From Hyphomonadaceae bacterium (GTDB taxonomy: Bacteria > Pseudomonadota > Alphaproteobacteria > Caulobacterales > Hyphomonadaceae), in assembly GCA_022844475.1 (NCBI GenBank), contig JALHLR010000001.1:62001-126000 (forward strand): DNA of 64,000 bases, in the 5' to 3' direction. This document shows, one piece after another, positions 1-8,038 of the stretch. A program made the position numbers and the translations under genes. The number at the start of each line of letters is the position of its first letter. Within the stretch, counting starts at the first letter, position 1. The notes beneath the pieces were generated by a model. That model worked only from the letters and a program-made list of their open reading frames with translations, was not told the DNA's origin and searched no databases.

Positions 1-92
1 TCGACCCCGTCAAGCTCAAGCGCGTATTCGGCGTCTACCTGCTGCTGACCTCGGCGTTCATGCTCAAGGACCTGGCGCCGGGACTATCGTAG
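1..92 (+). CDS. C-terminal end of a TauE/SafE-type membrane permease (partial)
   Basis: The window opens inside an open reading frame (codons in phase with position 3) that ends with TAG at 90-92. The last residues read KRVFGVYLLLTSAFMLKD, a hydrophobic helix followed by a short polar tail. This resembles the conserved C-terminal helix of TauE/SafE (TSUP) permeases, which move organosulfur or other small anions across the inner membrane. Only 29 residues are visible, so the family call rests on that one motif and the substrate cannot be inferred. Confidence 0.5.
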   Translation, partial: DPVKLKRVFGVYLLLTSAFMLKDLAPGLS

Positions 93-166
93 CGTGGATT
101 GAGCAACGCGAAATCCACCTCTGGCCGGTTTGGCGCGACGGTGGATTTCGCTTCCCTCCCGGCGCC

Positions 167-1414
167 CTACTTCAGGCTCGCCTTGTAGTCCTCGGCCGCC
201 TTCAGCAGGCGGATCACATTGCCGCTCCACATCTTGGCGAGATCGGCTTCGGTATAGCCTTCCTTGAGCAGACGATCGGTGATCTTTGGCAGGGCGGTGA
301 TGTCGCGGAAGCCGTCGAGGCCACCGCCGCCGTCCCAGTCGGCGCCGAAGCCGACATGATCAACGCCCACGAGCTTGATCGTGTAAAGCACCTGCTGCAT
401 GTAGTCCTCGAACGTCGCGCGGTTCTCCGGAAACTGACGGTCGATAGCGTTCAGTTCGTCGAGATAGAGCTCATGGCGCGCGCTTTCGAGCTGGTTCGGG
501 TTCCCCCATTTGGTGCGCAGCGCCGCCATTGCGTCGGTGCGTTCTTTCGTCTGCGGCAGCGTCTTGATGAAGGAGCCGAGGGCGTTCATGTGAATAACGC
601 CGCCCTTCGCGGCCATCTTCTTGAGCAGGGCGTCGGGCGCATTGCGCGGATGCTCGTTGAGATGGTCTGCGCCATGATGCGAGAGAATGATCGGCGTCGC
701 TGACAGGTCGATCATCTGCTCGATTGCGGCGTCCGAGGAATGGCTGCCGTCGAGCACGATGCCGAGTTCGTTGGCGCGCTTGACGTAGTCGCGACCCATC
801 GGCGACAGGCCGCCCCATTTCATGCCGATCGCGCCCGGGTTGGTTGAGTCGGCAAGCTGATTTGTGCCGTTGTGCACCGGGCCCGCCATGCGCACGCCCA
901 GCTTGTAGAAGGTGTCGAGCAGGGAGAGGTCTTCGCCAAGTTCGTAGGAATTCTCGATCGAGATGTAGACGATCTTCTTGCCGCTCGCGTCGATACGGGC
1001 GGCATCGGACGACGTGAGTGCAAGTTCGAACTTGTCAGGGTTCGCCGCCACCATCTTGTGGATCGACATCGCGCGGATCAGCGCCGCATCCCGCACATCG
1101 CGATAGCCTTCCGGCGTCAGCGGGCCCTGGCCCATATAGATGACCCAGAAGCCGCCATCGAGGCCGCCGTCCACCATGCGGGGATAATCGACCTGCGATC
1201 CGTCGCGCTCGACGTCGTGGCGCTCCATGATGTCGTAGCCACGCACCGTGTCGAAGAAGGCGGGTGTGTCGAGGTGGGTGTCGAGCGTCAGGAGGCGGTT
1301 ATGGATCGCCCATGCTTCGGCGCTGACGCCGGCCGGCGCGGTGGCCATGGTCGAGCAGCCGGCCAGCGCGGTTGCGCCGATGAGGGCCAGTTTCAGCCGG
1401 GAGAAGTTCGCCAT
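167..1414 (-). CDS. Membrane dipeptidase, peptidase family M19, predicted lipoprotein
   Basis: A 415-residue zinc dipeptidase of the renal dipeptidase (M19) family, which hydrolyses dipeptides and in some members D-amino-acid or beta-lactam-like substrates. The N-terminus is a lipoprotein signal with a lipobox ending LAGC at Cys20, so the enzyme is probably anchored on the periplasmic side of a membrane. The metal-site pattern is visible: HLD at residues 47-49, a bridging Glu near 154 (ISIEN), His224 (GSHSSD), His245/246 (LSHHGADH) and a late Asp in GFGADWDG. Full length for the family. It reads left and stands alone, divergent from the PepSY operon. Confidence 0.92.
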   Translation of the reverse strand: MANFSRLKLALIGATALAGCSTMATAPAGVSAEAWAIHNRLLTLDTHLDTPAFFDTVRGYDIMERHDVERDGSQVDYPRMVDGGLDGGFWVIYMGQGPLTPEGYRDVRDAALIRAMSIHKMVAANPDKFELALTSSDAARIDASGKKIVYISIENSYELGEDLSLLDTFYKLGVRMAGPVHNGTNQLADSTNPGAIGMKWGGLSPMGRDYVKRANELGIVLDGSHSSDAAIEQMIDLSATPIILSHHGADHLNEHPRNAPDALLKKMAAKGGVIHMNALGSFIKTLPQTKERTDAMAALRTKWGNPNQLESARHELYLDELNAIDRQFPENRATFEDYMQQVLYTIKLVGVDHVGFGADWDGGGGLDGFRDITALPKITDRLLKEGYTEADLAKMWSGNVIRLLKAAEDYKASLK

Positions 1415-1549
1415 CGATGTCTCTTGGGTTCAGGAGAGGGGGGTGTTCTGGCCAACATGCATGCCCGCCCGCCAGCCTCAAGAGCAGGAAGGGCGTCGTC
1501 CACCCTGATGCTGAAAAGCCGGTCACGACTGCACTTTTGCTCATCTGCA

Positions 1550-1568
1550 AATGAGAATGGGTTGCAAT
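1550..1568. promoter_or_regulatory. Candidate Fur box upstream of the PepSY/DUF2271/ApbE cluster
   Basis: The 19-mer AATGAGAATGGGTTGCAAT matches the classical Fur box (AATGATAATCATTATCATT orientation) at 12 of 19 positions and keeps the AATGAGAAT half plus TTGCAAT on the other side. It lies about 90 bp before the ATG at 1659, in the divergent region between the dipeptidase and the PepSY gene. PepSY-TM and ApbE-type modules are often iron-linked, so the site fits its position. It is a visual match only. Confidence 0.45.
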
Positions 1569-1658
1569 TAGAGGGTTGGTCGCGTAACTGCGGGGCTGGA
1601 CGGAGCCGCTGGGGCGCCGACAGGGAATGGCGCCGAAAAACGGCCGCCGGGATGCGGG

Positions 1659-2348
1659 ATGGCCGAGGGCGCGGACAGCTCAACAGCTCTGATCGGAGAC
1701 GCCGAAAAGGCCGCGAAGAAGGCCCACAAGGCCAAGGTGCGCCGGCTGTTCTGGATGACCCAGGCGCGCGTCTGGCACTGGATCACGGGCGCGGCGACGC
1801 TGGTGTGCATGCTCATGTTCGCAATCACCGGCATCACACTGAACCATGCGGGCCAGATCGAAAGCCAGCCGGTCGTGGTGGAACGGACGGCTATCCTGCC
1901 ACCCGAATTGCTCGTTCAGCTGGGCGAGGCGCCGCCCGGAGGCGAGAGGGCGATACTGCCTGCGCCGGTGGCTGACTGGCTCGCCAGGGAGGTTGGCGCA
2001 CCGGTGTCACGGCGGACCGGCGAGTGGTCCGAGGACGAAGTCTATGTCGGGATGCCCAAGCCCGGAGGCGACGCCTGGCTGTCGATTGACCGCGAGACGG
2101 GCGACGTCATCTTCGAGAACACCGATCGTGGCGCGATCGCGTGGCTCAACGATCTTCACAAAGGCAGGAACACAGGCCCGGTGTGGTTCTGGTTTCTCGA
2201 CATCTTCTCGATTGCGGCCATCCTGTTCTGCATCACCGGGCTGGTGCTGCTCTGGATGCACGCGCCGCGCCGGGCGCCGACCTGGTTCATCGTTGGTGCG
2301 GGTCTTCTCGTTCCGGCGGTGATCGCCGTCTTCCTGGTTCATGTTTGA
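1659..2348 (+). CDS. PepSY-associated transmembrane protein
   Basis: A 229-residue inner-membrane protein of the PepSY-TM-like type. A basic N-terminal region leads into a first membrane helix at about residues 35-58 (HWITGAATLVCMLMFAITG), which carries the WHWxxG pattern typical of the family. A periplasmic PepSY-like part follows (about 60-165), containing a D..TG segment and ending in NDLHKGRNTG before VWFW. Two further helices close the protein (about 175-228). Such proteins are found in flavin-based periplasmic electron transfer or iron reductase systems. The DUF2271 and ApbE genes downstream support that role. The start is the ATG in phase with the long frame. Confidence 0.82.
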   Translation: MAEGADSSTALIGDAEKAAKKAHKAKVRRLFWMTQARVWHWITGAATLVCMLMFAITGITLNHAGQIESQPVVVERTAILPPELLVQLGEAPPGGERAILPAPVADWLAREVGAPVSRRTGEWSEDEVYVGMPKPGGDAWLSIDRETGDVIFENTDRGAIAWLNDLHKGRNTGPVWFWFLDIFSIAAILFCITGLVLLWMHAPRRAPTWFIVGAGLLVPAVIAVFLVHV

Positions 2349-2360
2349 GGCCGAGTTTTC

Positions 2361-2873
2361 ATGCGCAACGTCCTGATGCTCACGGTTCCGGTGGCGATGG
2401 CGGGCGCGGCGCATGCGGGCACGCTGGAAGTCTCCGTCGAGATTCCGAAGCTCAACGTCGCCGAGTATCACAGGCCCTACGTCGCTATCTGGATCGAGGA
2501 TGCCAGCGGCAGGGTCGCGGCCAACCTGTCGGTCTGGTACGATGTCGATCTCAAGGATCAGGAAGGCGAGAAGTGGCTGAAGGACATCCGCCAGTGGTGG
2601 CGAAGGTCGGGCCGCAGCCTTGAACTTCCTATGGACGGCGTCTCCAGCCCGACCAAGCCGCCCGGCAGGAACAGCATGAAGTTCGACACCGCCAGGGGCC
2701 CGATCGCGATGCTGCCGCCGGGCGAGTACAAGATCATTGTGGAAGCAAGTCGCGAAGTGGGCGGCAAGGAACTCGTCGAGATACCGTTCAGATGGGCGCC
2801 CGGTGGCGAAGCGCAAGGCGCGGCCAGGGGCAAGGAAGAGCTGGGCGTCGTCACGCTCAAGCTGACCATGTAG
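2361..2873 (+). CDS. Secreted DUF2271 domain protein
   Basis: A 170-residue protein with a cleavable signal peptide (MRNVLMLTVPVAMAGAAHA) and a mature part matching the DUF2271 pattern: RPYVAIWIEDASGR, a tryptophan-rich WLKDIRQWW stretch, a GVSSPTKPPG loop and a C-terminal PPGEYKI strand. DUF2271 proteins are periplasmic and usually sit with PepSY-TM and ApbE genes; their chemistry is not established. The gene starts 12 bases after the PepSY stop, so the two are co-transcribed. The biochemical role within flavin transfer is inference. Confidence 0.82.
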   Translation: MRNVLMLTVPVAMAGAAHAGTLEVSVEIPKLNVAEYHRPYVAIWIEDASGRVAANLSVWYDVDLKDQEGEKWLKDIRQWWRRSGRSLELPMDGVSSPTKPPGRNSMKFDTARGPIAMLPPGEYKIIVEASREVGGKELVEIPFRWAPGGEAQGAARGKEELGVVTLKLTM

Positions 2874-3124
2874 ATCAACGCCGTTGAGTGCTCAGAAGAG
2901 GCGCGTTCGGGAACGCCGGCACGTACAGGCTCGAAGCGGAATCCCCCGGCAGGATGACGATGCAAGGCAGGAAACTGACATCGCAGTCGATCTGCGTGAC
3001 TGTGCTTGAAGCACCGCCGGGGTGAATTGGTCGGCGGTCGCCTTGAATTCCGGGTCGTTCCGGGGCTTGGCAAGGGAATGACCCCGTCAGGATTTCCCGG
3101 TCTGTGCGACGATCGTGGATTTAA

Positions 3125-4123
3125 GTGGGCGTGACAGTGACCAAGAGCAATCGCGACCCTCGTCTCCTCATTCCGAAAGGCCTGAAACCCGCCGACGTGC
3201 GGGCGTCGCGGATCGATGCGCCGGTGCGGCGGCTCTCGGGCGCCACGATGGGGACGGGGTGGTCGCTGTCGTTTGTGGCGCATGAGGCGCTTGGGACCGC
3301 TGCGGTCGTGGCGGCTCTGGAGGATGCGTTCGCGCTGGTGATCCGGCAGATGAGTGGGTGGGAGCGCAGCTCGGATCTTTCCCGGTTCAATGCGGCGCCA
3401 GAGGGATGGCAGGAGACTCCACCGGAGTTTGCATTCGTGCTGAACCGCGCGCTGGAAATCGCGGCGCTCACCGATGGCGCATACGATCCGTCGCTGGGGC
3501 GCCATGTCGAGGCGGCGGGCTTCGGATCGGGGTTTCTGACGGGGCAGCCCGTGCTGCAGGGGTGGCGCAGTATCAAGCTCGACATGGCCGGCCTCCATGC
3601 CTGGCAACCGGGCGGGGTAGCGCTTGACCTGTCCTCGATCGCCAAGGGCTATGCGGTCGATCTGTGCGCAGGCGCGCTGCGCACCTTGAGCGTGGCAAGT
3701 TTCCTGGTTGAGATCGGCGGCGAGTTCGCGGGGCAGGGCGTAAAGCCGGATGCGCAACCCTGGTGGGTGGGGCTGGAACTGTCCGATCTTCCGTATGCAG
3801 AGGATGAGCCGAGCGGAACGGATGTGGCGCTGGTGAATCTGGCAGTGGCGACAAGTGGCGATTTCGTGCGCCGGCGCGAGGGCGGCTCGCATCTGCTCGA
3901 TGGGCGCACGGGGCGGCCTGTGATGGGCGAGTTGTCGGGCGTGGCGGTGCTGCATGCGAGCGCGATGGAGGCCGATGCCTGGGCGACGGCGCTTTTCGCG
4001 CTGGGGTGCGACGCCGGTCTGGCGATGGCCGAGGCGCAGGGACTAGCGGCTGTGTTGGCGGTGCGGGGTGAGGGTGGGGCGCGAGCGCTGCTCAGCAGCA
4101 AGGCGGAAGAGATGCTCGGGTAG
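3125..4123 (+). CDS. apbE: FAD:protein FMN transferase, ApbE family
   Basis: A 332-residue ApbE homologue. ApbE uses FAD and Mg2+ to attach FMN through a phosphoester to Thr or Ser of target flavoproteins. Visible family features are the N-terminal GATMGTGWS motif, the helix ending MSGWERSSDLSRFN, DPSLGRHVEAAGFG, the LDLSSIAKGYAVD motif and the Mg-binding DAWATALFALG near the C-terminus. No ATG lies before the conserved region, so translation starts at one of the GTG codons at 3125-3131. No lipobox is seen, so it may act in the cytoplasm or be exported another way. A 250-bp spacer separates it from DUF2271. The usual DUF4198 partner is not visible. Confidence 0.88.
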   Translation: MGVTVTKSNRDPRLLIPKGLKPADVRASRIDAPVRRLSGATMGTGWSLSFVAHEALGTAAVVAALEDAFALVIRQMSGWERSSDLSRFNAAPEGWQETPPEFAFVLNRALEIAALTDGAYDPSLGRHVEAAGFGSGFLTGQPVLQGWRSIKLDMAGLHAWQPGGVALDLSSIAKGYAVDLCAGALRTLSVASFLVEIGGEFAGQGVKPDAQPWWVGLELSDLPYAEDEPSGTDVALVNLAVATSGDFVRRREGGSHLLDGRTGRPVMGELSGVAVLHASAMEADAWATALFALGCDAGLAMAEAQGLAAVLAVRGEGGARALLSSKAEEMLG

Positions 4124-4128
4124 AATCC

Positions 4129-4338
4129 CTAATCGTCGGAGATCATCGCCATGGCGCCTTTGCGCTCGCTGGGCTTGAGCTTGATGAAGAGGGCGCGGGC
4201 TTTCTTGATGTCGGCGGGCTTGCCCGTGTCGGAGGCTAGCTTGAGGGCGATGGCGGTGGGGTCGTTCGCGCCCTTGATGAAGACGAGGGCCTTGGCCATC
4301 TTGCCCATCGCCTCGCGGTCGATCGCGCCTTCATCCAT
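4129..4338 (-). CDS. Small hypothetical protein
   Basis: A 69-residue soluble, highly charged protein starting MDEGAIDREAMGKMAKALVF and ending KGAMAMISDD. The longer frame reaches 4401, but AGGAGA seven or eight bases before the ATG at 4338 is a clear ribosome binding site, so the shorter start is chosen. The sequence looks helical, with regular Ala/Lys spacing and no membrane segment or metal motif. I do not recognise a family. It ends five bases from the convergent apbE stop. Confidence 0.6.
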   Translation of the reverse strand: MDEGAIDREAMGKMAKALVFIKGANDPTAIALKLASDTGKPADIKKARALFIKLKPSERKGAMAMISDD

Positions 4339-4496
4339 CAGCAGTCTCCTGCGCCAGGCCGATCCGGAGACGGATGGGCATGGTGGCGCGAATAGGTGCA
4401 CGCTTGCATGGATCGGGCGGGCTGTCGCCGCGCAAGGGTAGTCAGCCCGCTTTCGCGTGTTATGCAGGCAGACCTTTCCTGTGGAGCCGTCGCCGC

Positions 4497-5975
4497 ATGC
4501 AACGCCTGATCTTCATCGGCCTGATTCTCGCGATGGTGCTGGGTGCAACCGTTGGCGCTCTTGTTTATGGCGACCAGGGCGCTCGAGCCGTGGCGGCGGC
4601 CGAGCGGGTGGCGGCGTTTGACACCGATCGCGATGGCGCGCTGAGCGAAGCGGAATTCACGGCTTCGGCCATGGGGCGGACCGATGGCCTGACCTTCGCG
4701 CAGGCCGACAAGAACAAGAACGGGCAGGTCACGACGCTCGAAATCGAGAAGACGCCGAGCAAGAGCCAGACGGATATTGCCAGTTATTTCAAGATCCTGT
4801 CGGACATTTTCCTGCGCCTGATCAAGATGATCGTGGCGCCGCTTGTCCTCACAACCTTGACCGTGGGCATCGCCCATCTGGGCGGTGGAGCGGCCGTGGG
4901 GCGGATCGGGGCCCGCACGATGGGCTGGTTCATCACGGCCTCCCTGGTCTCGCTGGGCCTTGGGCTTGTGATGGTGAACCTGTTCCAGCCCGGCGTGAAT
5001 TTCCCGGTCACCCTGGAGACGGCGGTGGCAGACCCGTCGACGGTGCAGACCGGCGCATTCTCGCTGGCGGAGTTCATCACGCACGTCTTCCCGACCTCGA
5101 TCGTGGACGCGATGGCGCGGAACGAGATCCTGCAGATCGTGGTGATTTCCCTGTTCCTCGGGGTGGCGCTGCAGTCGCTGGGACAGAAGACCGCGAAGGT
5201 CACGGACCTGCTGGAGCAGGGCGCTTTCCTCATGCTGAAGGTCACCGGCTACGTCATGATGGCGGCGCCATTCGCCGTGTTCGGCGCCATCGCCTACACG
5301 GTCTCGCTGCAGGGTCTGGGCGTCATTGCTGACTATGGCCGGCTGGTCGGGACGTTCTTCCTGGCGCTGCTGGTGCTGTGGTCCGTGCTTATCCTGGTCG
5401 GCTTCCTGATCCTCGGGCCGCGCGTCTTCAAGCTGATCTGGGATGTACGCGCGCCGGGCCTTCTGGCCTTCGCGACGGCGAGTTCGGAAGCGGCCTATCC
5501 GCGACTCCTTGAGCAGCTTGAGCGGCATGGCGTCGCCAACCGGGTCGTCTCCTTCGTGCTGCCGCTGGGCTACTCGTTCAATCTCGACGGCTCGATGATG
5601 TACTGCACGTTCGCAGTGATGTTCATCGCGCAGGCGATGGGTGTGCCGCTGACGATCGAACAGCAGATTGGCATGCTCCTGTTGCTCATGGTCACGTCGA
5701 AGGGGATTGCCGGGGTGCCGCGTGCATCGCTGGTCGTTATCTCCGCCACGCTGCCGGCGATGGGCATGGACCCGACCTGGATCGCGCTTGTGCTGGCGGT
5801 CGACGCCTTCATGGACATGGGCCGCACCGCGACCAACGTCGTGGGAAACTCCATTGCCTGCGCGGTGATCGCGAAGTGGGAAGGGCTGCTGTCCGATCCC
5901 GACAAGGACCCGCCGACAGTGGAGGAAGTTCTCGGATCGAGCGAGGACGAGGCGGCCTCGGCGGGGAATCGCTGA
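4497..5975 (+). CDS. Dicarboxylate/amino acid:cation symporter (DAACS family) with an EF-hand pair in the first loop
   Basis: A 492-residue transporter of the GltP/DctA fold. The core signatures are present: SFVLPLGYSFNLDGSMMY, SKGIAGVPRASLVV and MDMGRTATNVVGNSIA, where the Arg aligns with the carboxylate-binding Arg of GltPh. An Asn stands where GltPh has a sodium-ligand Asp, as in DctA-type members. Between helix 1 (residues 3-24) and helix 2 (about 93) lies an insert with two complete 12-residue EF-hand loops: 42-53 (DTDRDGALSEAE) and 71-82 (DKNKNGQVTTLE). This is unusual for the family and suggests Ca2+ sensing in the periplasm. ATG 4497 is chosen because the first helix begins immediately. 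Confidence 0.9.
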   Translation: MQRLIFIGLILAMVLGATVGALVYGDQGARAVAAAERVAAFDTDRDGALSEAEFTASAMGRTDGLTFAQADKNKNGQVTTLEIEKTPSKSQTDIASYFKILSDIFLRLIKMIVAPLVLTTLTVGIAHLGGGAAVGRIGARTMGWFITASLVSLGLGLVMVNLFQPGVNFPVTLETAVADPSTVQTGAFSLAEFITHVFPTSIVDAMARNEILQIVVISLFLGVALQSLGQKTAKVTDLLEQGAFLMLKVTGYVMMAAPFAVFGAIAYTVSLQGLGVIADYGRLVGTFFLALLVLWSVLILVGFLILGPRVFKLIWDVRAPGLLAFATASSEAAYPRLLEQLERHGVANRVVSFVLPLGYSFNLDGSMMYCTFAVMFIAQAMGVPLTIEQQIGMLLLLMVTSKGIAGVPRASLVVISATLPAMGMDPTWIALVLAVDAFMDMGRTATNVVGNSIACAVIAKWEGLLSDPDKDPPTVEEVLGSSEDEAASAGNR

Positions 5976-6322
5976 CCCGAAATTGCCCGCTGCTGACGCA
6001 CTGGTCAGTTTCCAACCCGGAAAGTTGAAGAACGCGGCGCCACTGCGAATTGACGAAGCATGACGTGCAGGGCATATCCCGGCAAAAGAAGGGTCGCCGG
6101 CTCCCCCCGGCGGTGCGGCGAACAACAATAAAAGCGCCGTTTCCTAGGCCCCTGCGAGCCGACGCGTTTTTCAGAAATGCGACGAGAACGCGCAACCTGT
6201 TCTGCAAAAAACGCCGCTGTCAGTCTGGCGCTTGGGGCAAAACGAAGGCATAGAAAACCTGTCTCGCCACCAAGGCCTAGATGCCGGGGTTGAGACACTG
6301 GGGCGTCGAGAGCGAGAGAGAC
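5976..6322. other. Intergenic region upstream of tonB
   Basis: A 347-base region without a convincing gene. It contains a small GC hairpin at 6095-6112 (CGCCGG, loop CTCCCC, CCGGCG) and A/T-rich patches around 6121-6135 and 6200-6220. It presumably carries the tonB promoter, but no clear -35/-10 pair or Fur-like site could be assigned. Confidence 0.5.
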
Positions 6323-7000
6323 ATGTATTACGCTACGAAGCGGAGCAATACCAAGACGCGTGTCGCCGGGGTCGTCGGCGTCGTGCTTGGCCTTGGCGTG
6401 TCGGGCTATGCGCTCGCCAACGGGCTCGGCATCATCGAGACCAATGAGCGGATCGAGACTGAAGTTGTCATGATCGAGGAACTCGACGAGGTCGTCGAGG
6501 AGGAGCCGCCGCCACCGCCGGTCGATGTGGACCTGCCGCCGCCGCCGCCGCAGGTGATCCTGCCGGACTTCGTGTTCGACACGCCGCCGCCGCAGGAAAA
6601 TGCCGTCCGTCAGGTGCAGGCTGTTGCCAATCCCGCCCCGCCGCCGCCGCCGGCTCCGCCGGCAGCGAAGCCTGCTCCGCCGCCGCGCCCGGCCGTTGCG
6701 CCGAAGGCCAACCAGCGTCGGTTCGACGAGATGCTTTCCAAGGATTATCCGACGTCCGCCATCCGCAAGAAGCAGGAAGGCGAAGTCAGGCTCTCGATGT
6801 GCATGAGCGCCGAGGGGCGCGCGTCGGACGTCAAGGTTATCCGCTCGAGCGGCGTTGAGGCGCTTGATGAGGCGGCCGTCAAGGGCATGTCCAAATTGCC
6901 CTTCACGCCGGCCAAGGATGGCGACGGCAAGCCGGTCGCCTGGTGCCCGCCGGCCTACAAGCCTTACGAGATGACGCTGGTCTGGAAGCTGCCGGAGTAG
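6323..7000 (+). CDS. tonB: TonB energy transducer protein
   Basis: A 225-residue TonB. It has a short cytoplasmic basic N-terminus and one signal-anchor helix (about residues 13-33). A long Glu/Pro-rich periplasmic spacer (about 45-125, with many PPPPP runs) is followed by a C-terminal TonB domain (about 133-225) with SAIRKKQEGEVRLSM and the YEMTLVWKLPE end. TonB couples the ExbB/ExbD proton motor to outer-membrane receptors. The ATG at 6323 is chosen over the longer frame from 6281 because MYYATKRS leads directly into the anchor. It is the first gene of a tonB-exbB-exbD-exbD-TPR run. Confidence 0.93.
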   Translation: MYYATKRSNTKTRVAGVVGVVLGLGVSGYALANGLGIIETNERIETEVVMIEELDEVVEEEPPPPPVDVDLPPPPPQVILPDFVFDTPPPQENAVRQVQAVANPAPPPPPAPPAAKPAPPPRPAVAPKANQRRFDEMLSKDYPTSAIRKKQEGEVRLSMCMSAEGRASDVKVIRSSGVEALDEAAVKGMSKLPFTPAKDGDGKPVAWCPPAYKPYEMTLVWKLPE

Positions 7001-7057
7001 GTGTGGCTTTACGGCGGACGCGCTGGGGGGATTGGCGCTCAAACGAGTTATCGGTCA

Positions 7058-7087
7058 GGCGGCACGAAGGGATAGCTTCGCACCGCC
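7058..7087 (+). other. Hairpin between tonB and exbB
   Basis: An interrupted inverted repeat: GGCGG, CA, CGAAG, six-base loop, CTTCG, CA, CCGCC. The two 5-bp arms are separated by a symmetric CA/CA internal loop. It has no T-run after it, so it is more likely an mRNA processing or stability element, or part of the exbB leader, than a terminator. Confidence 0.45.
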
Positions 7088-7128
7088 GCAACTAGTCTCG
7101 GGGTGACCCGAATGAGGAGAAGACGGTT

Positions 7129-8010
7129 ATGAAGATGGCGTATCTCGGGGATGGTCTGAAGCGGCAGTCCAATCCGGTAAAATTGTTGCTTGCCGCGCTT
7201 GCGATGCTGTCCATGCCGATGGTCGCATTTGCTCAGCCGGCCGATGCGCCGCCGATGCTTCCGACGGAAGAGGCTCCTGCAGCTCCCGCTCCTGAAGCTG
7301 CCGCCGCTGCGCCTGCTGGCGAAGAGGCCAAGGCAGATGGCGAAGCTCACTCGATGGAAGATGCTTTCACGCTTGCGGCCGTCTGGACCGAGAGCGACGA
7401 AGTCGGCAAGGGCACGCTGATCATCATGATCATCATGTTCGCTGGCACGATCTACATCGCCGTCACCAAGGCGGTGGATCAGACCATGCTGAGCAGCCAG
7501 ATGAAGAAGATCCCGGCTTTCTGGGACGCCAACACGCTCGACGAGGGCCTTGACCTTCTCGGCCGCAACAACGCTTTCCGCGCAGTGGCTGAAGGTGCAA
7601 TCGCCCAGGCGAACTCGGCGCAGGCCGGCCTCGGCGCGCGTATTTCCCGCTCTGACCGCATGTCTCACCAGGTCGGTATCGAGCTTGAGCGCATCAACGG
7701 ACGCCTGCAGGGCGGCATGGCCTTCCTTGCCACCGTCGGCGCTATCTGCCCGTTCGTCGGCCTGTTCGGCACGGTGTGGGGTATCGTTAAGGCGCTGATC
7801 ACGATCACCGCTTCGGGCGACGCATCGATCGAGCGCGTGGCCGGTCCGGTCGGTGAAGCGCTGATCATGACCGCCATCGGTCTCGCGGTCGCCGTCCCCG
7901 CGGTTATCTTCTACAACCTGCTCGGCCGCCGGAACAAGAACATCTCCGACGCCGCGCGCCACTTCGCCTACGACGTCGACAAGCTGATGGCCTCTTCGGC
8001 CAAGGCCTAA
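7129..8010 (+). CDS. exbB: ExbB/TolQ/MotA-type proton channel protein with signal sequence and Ala/Pro-rich extension
   Basis: A 293-residue ExbB-family subunit of the TonB energising motor. The N-terminus has a signal-like hydrophobic segment ending MVAFA. A 50-residue Ala/Pro/Glu-rich periplasmic stretch comes next, then helix 1 (about 98-117), a cytoplasmic region and the two diagnostic channel helices with CPFVGLFGTVWGIVKAL and GPVGEALIMTAIGLAVAVPAVIFYN. Such long N-terminal extensions occur in ExbB proteins of alphaproteobacteria and Xanthomonas-like organisms. Two exbD genes follow directly, and the nearby tonB argues for ExbB rather than TolQ. Confidence 0.92.
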   Translation: MKMAYLGDGLKRQSNPVKLLLAALAMLSMPMVAFAQPADAPPMLPTEEAPAAPAPEAAAAAPAGEEAKADGEAHSMEDAFTLAAVWTESDEVGKGTLIIMIIMFAGTIYIAVTKAVDQTMLSSQMKKIPAFWDANTLDEGLDLLGRNNAFRAVAEGAIAQANSAQAGLGARISRSDRMSHQVGIELERINGRLQGGMAFLATVGAICPFVGLFGTVWGIVKALITITASGDASIERVAGPVGEALIMTAIGLAVAVPAVIFYNLLGRRNKNISDAARHFAYDVDKLMASSAKA

Positions 8011-8038
8011 TGGTCGCGGCTGCCCAGGAGGCCACACC

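Noticed and set aside
2558-3955. Long minus-strand frame opposite DUF2271 and apbE
   Set aside because: Arg/His/Pro-rich translation with no family features; apbE and DUF2271 on the plus strand have clear motifs. A GC-rich shadow frame.
4338-6128. Long minus-strand frame opposite the DAACS symporter
   Set aside because: Composition is His/Arg/Gln-rich and repetitive, typical of the complement of a hydrophobic membrane-protein gene.
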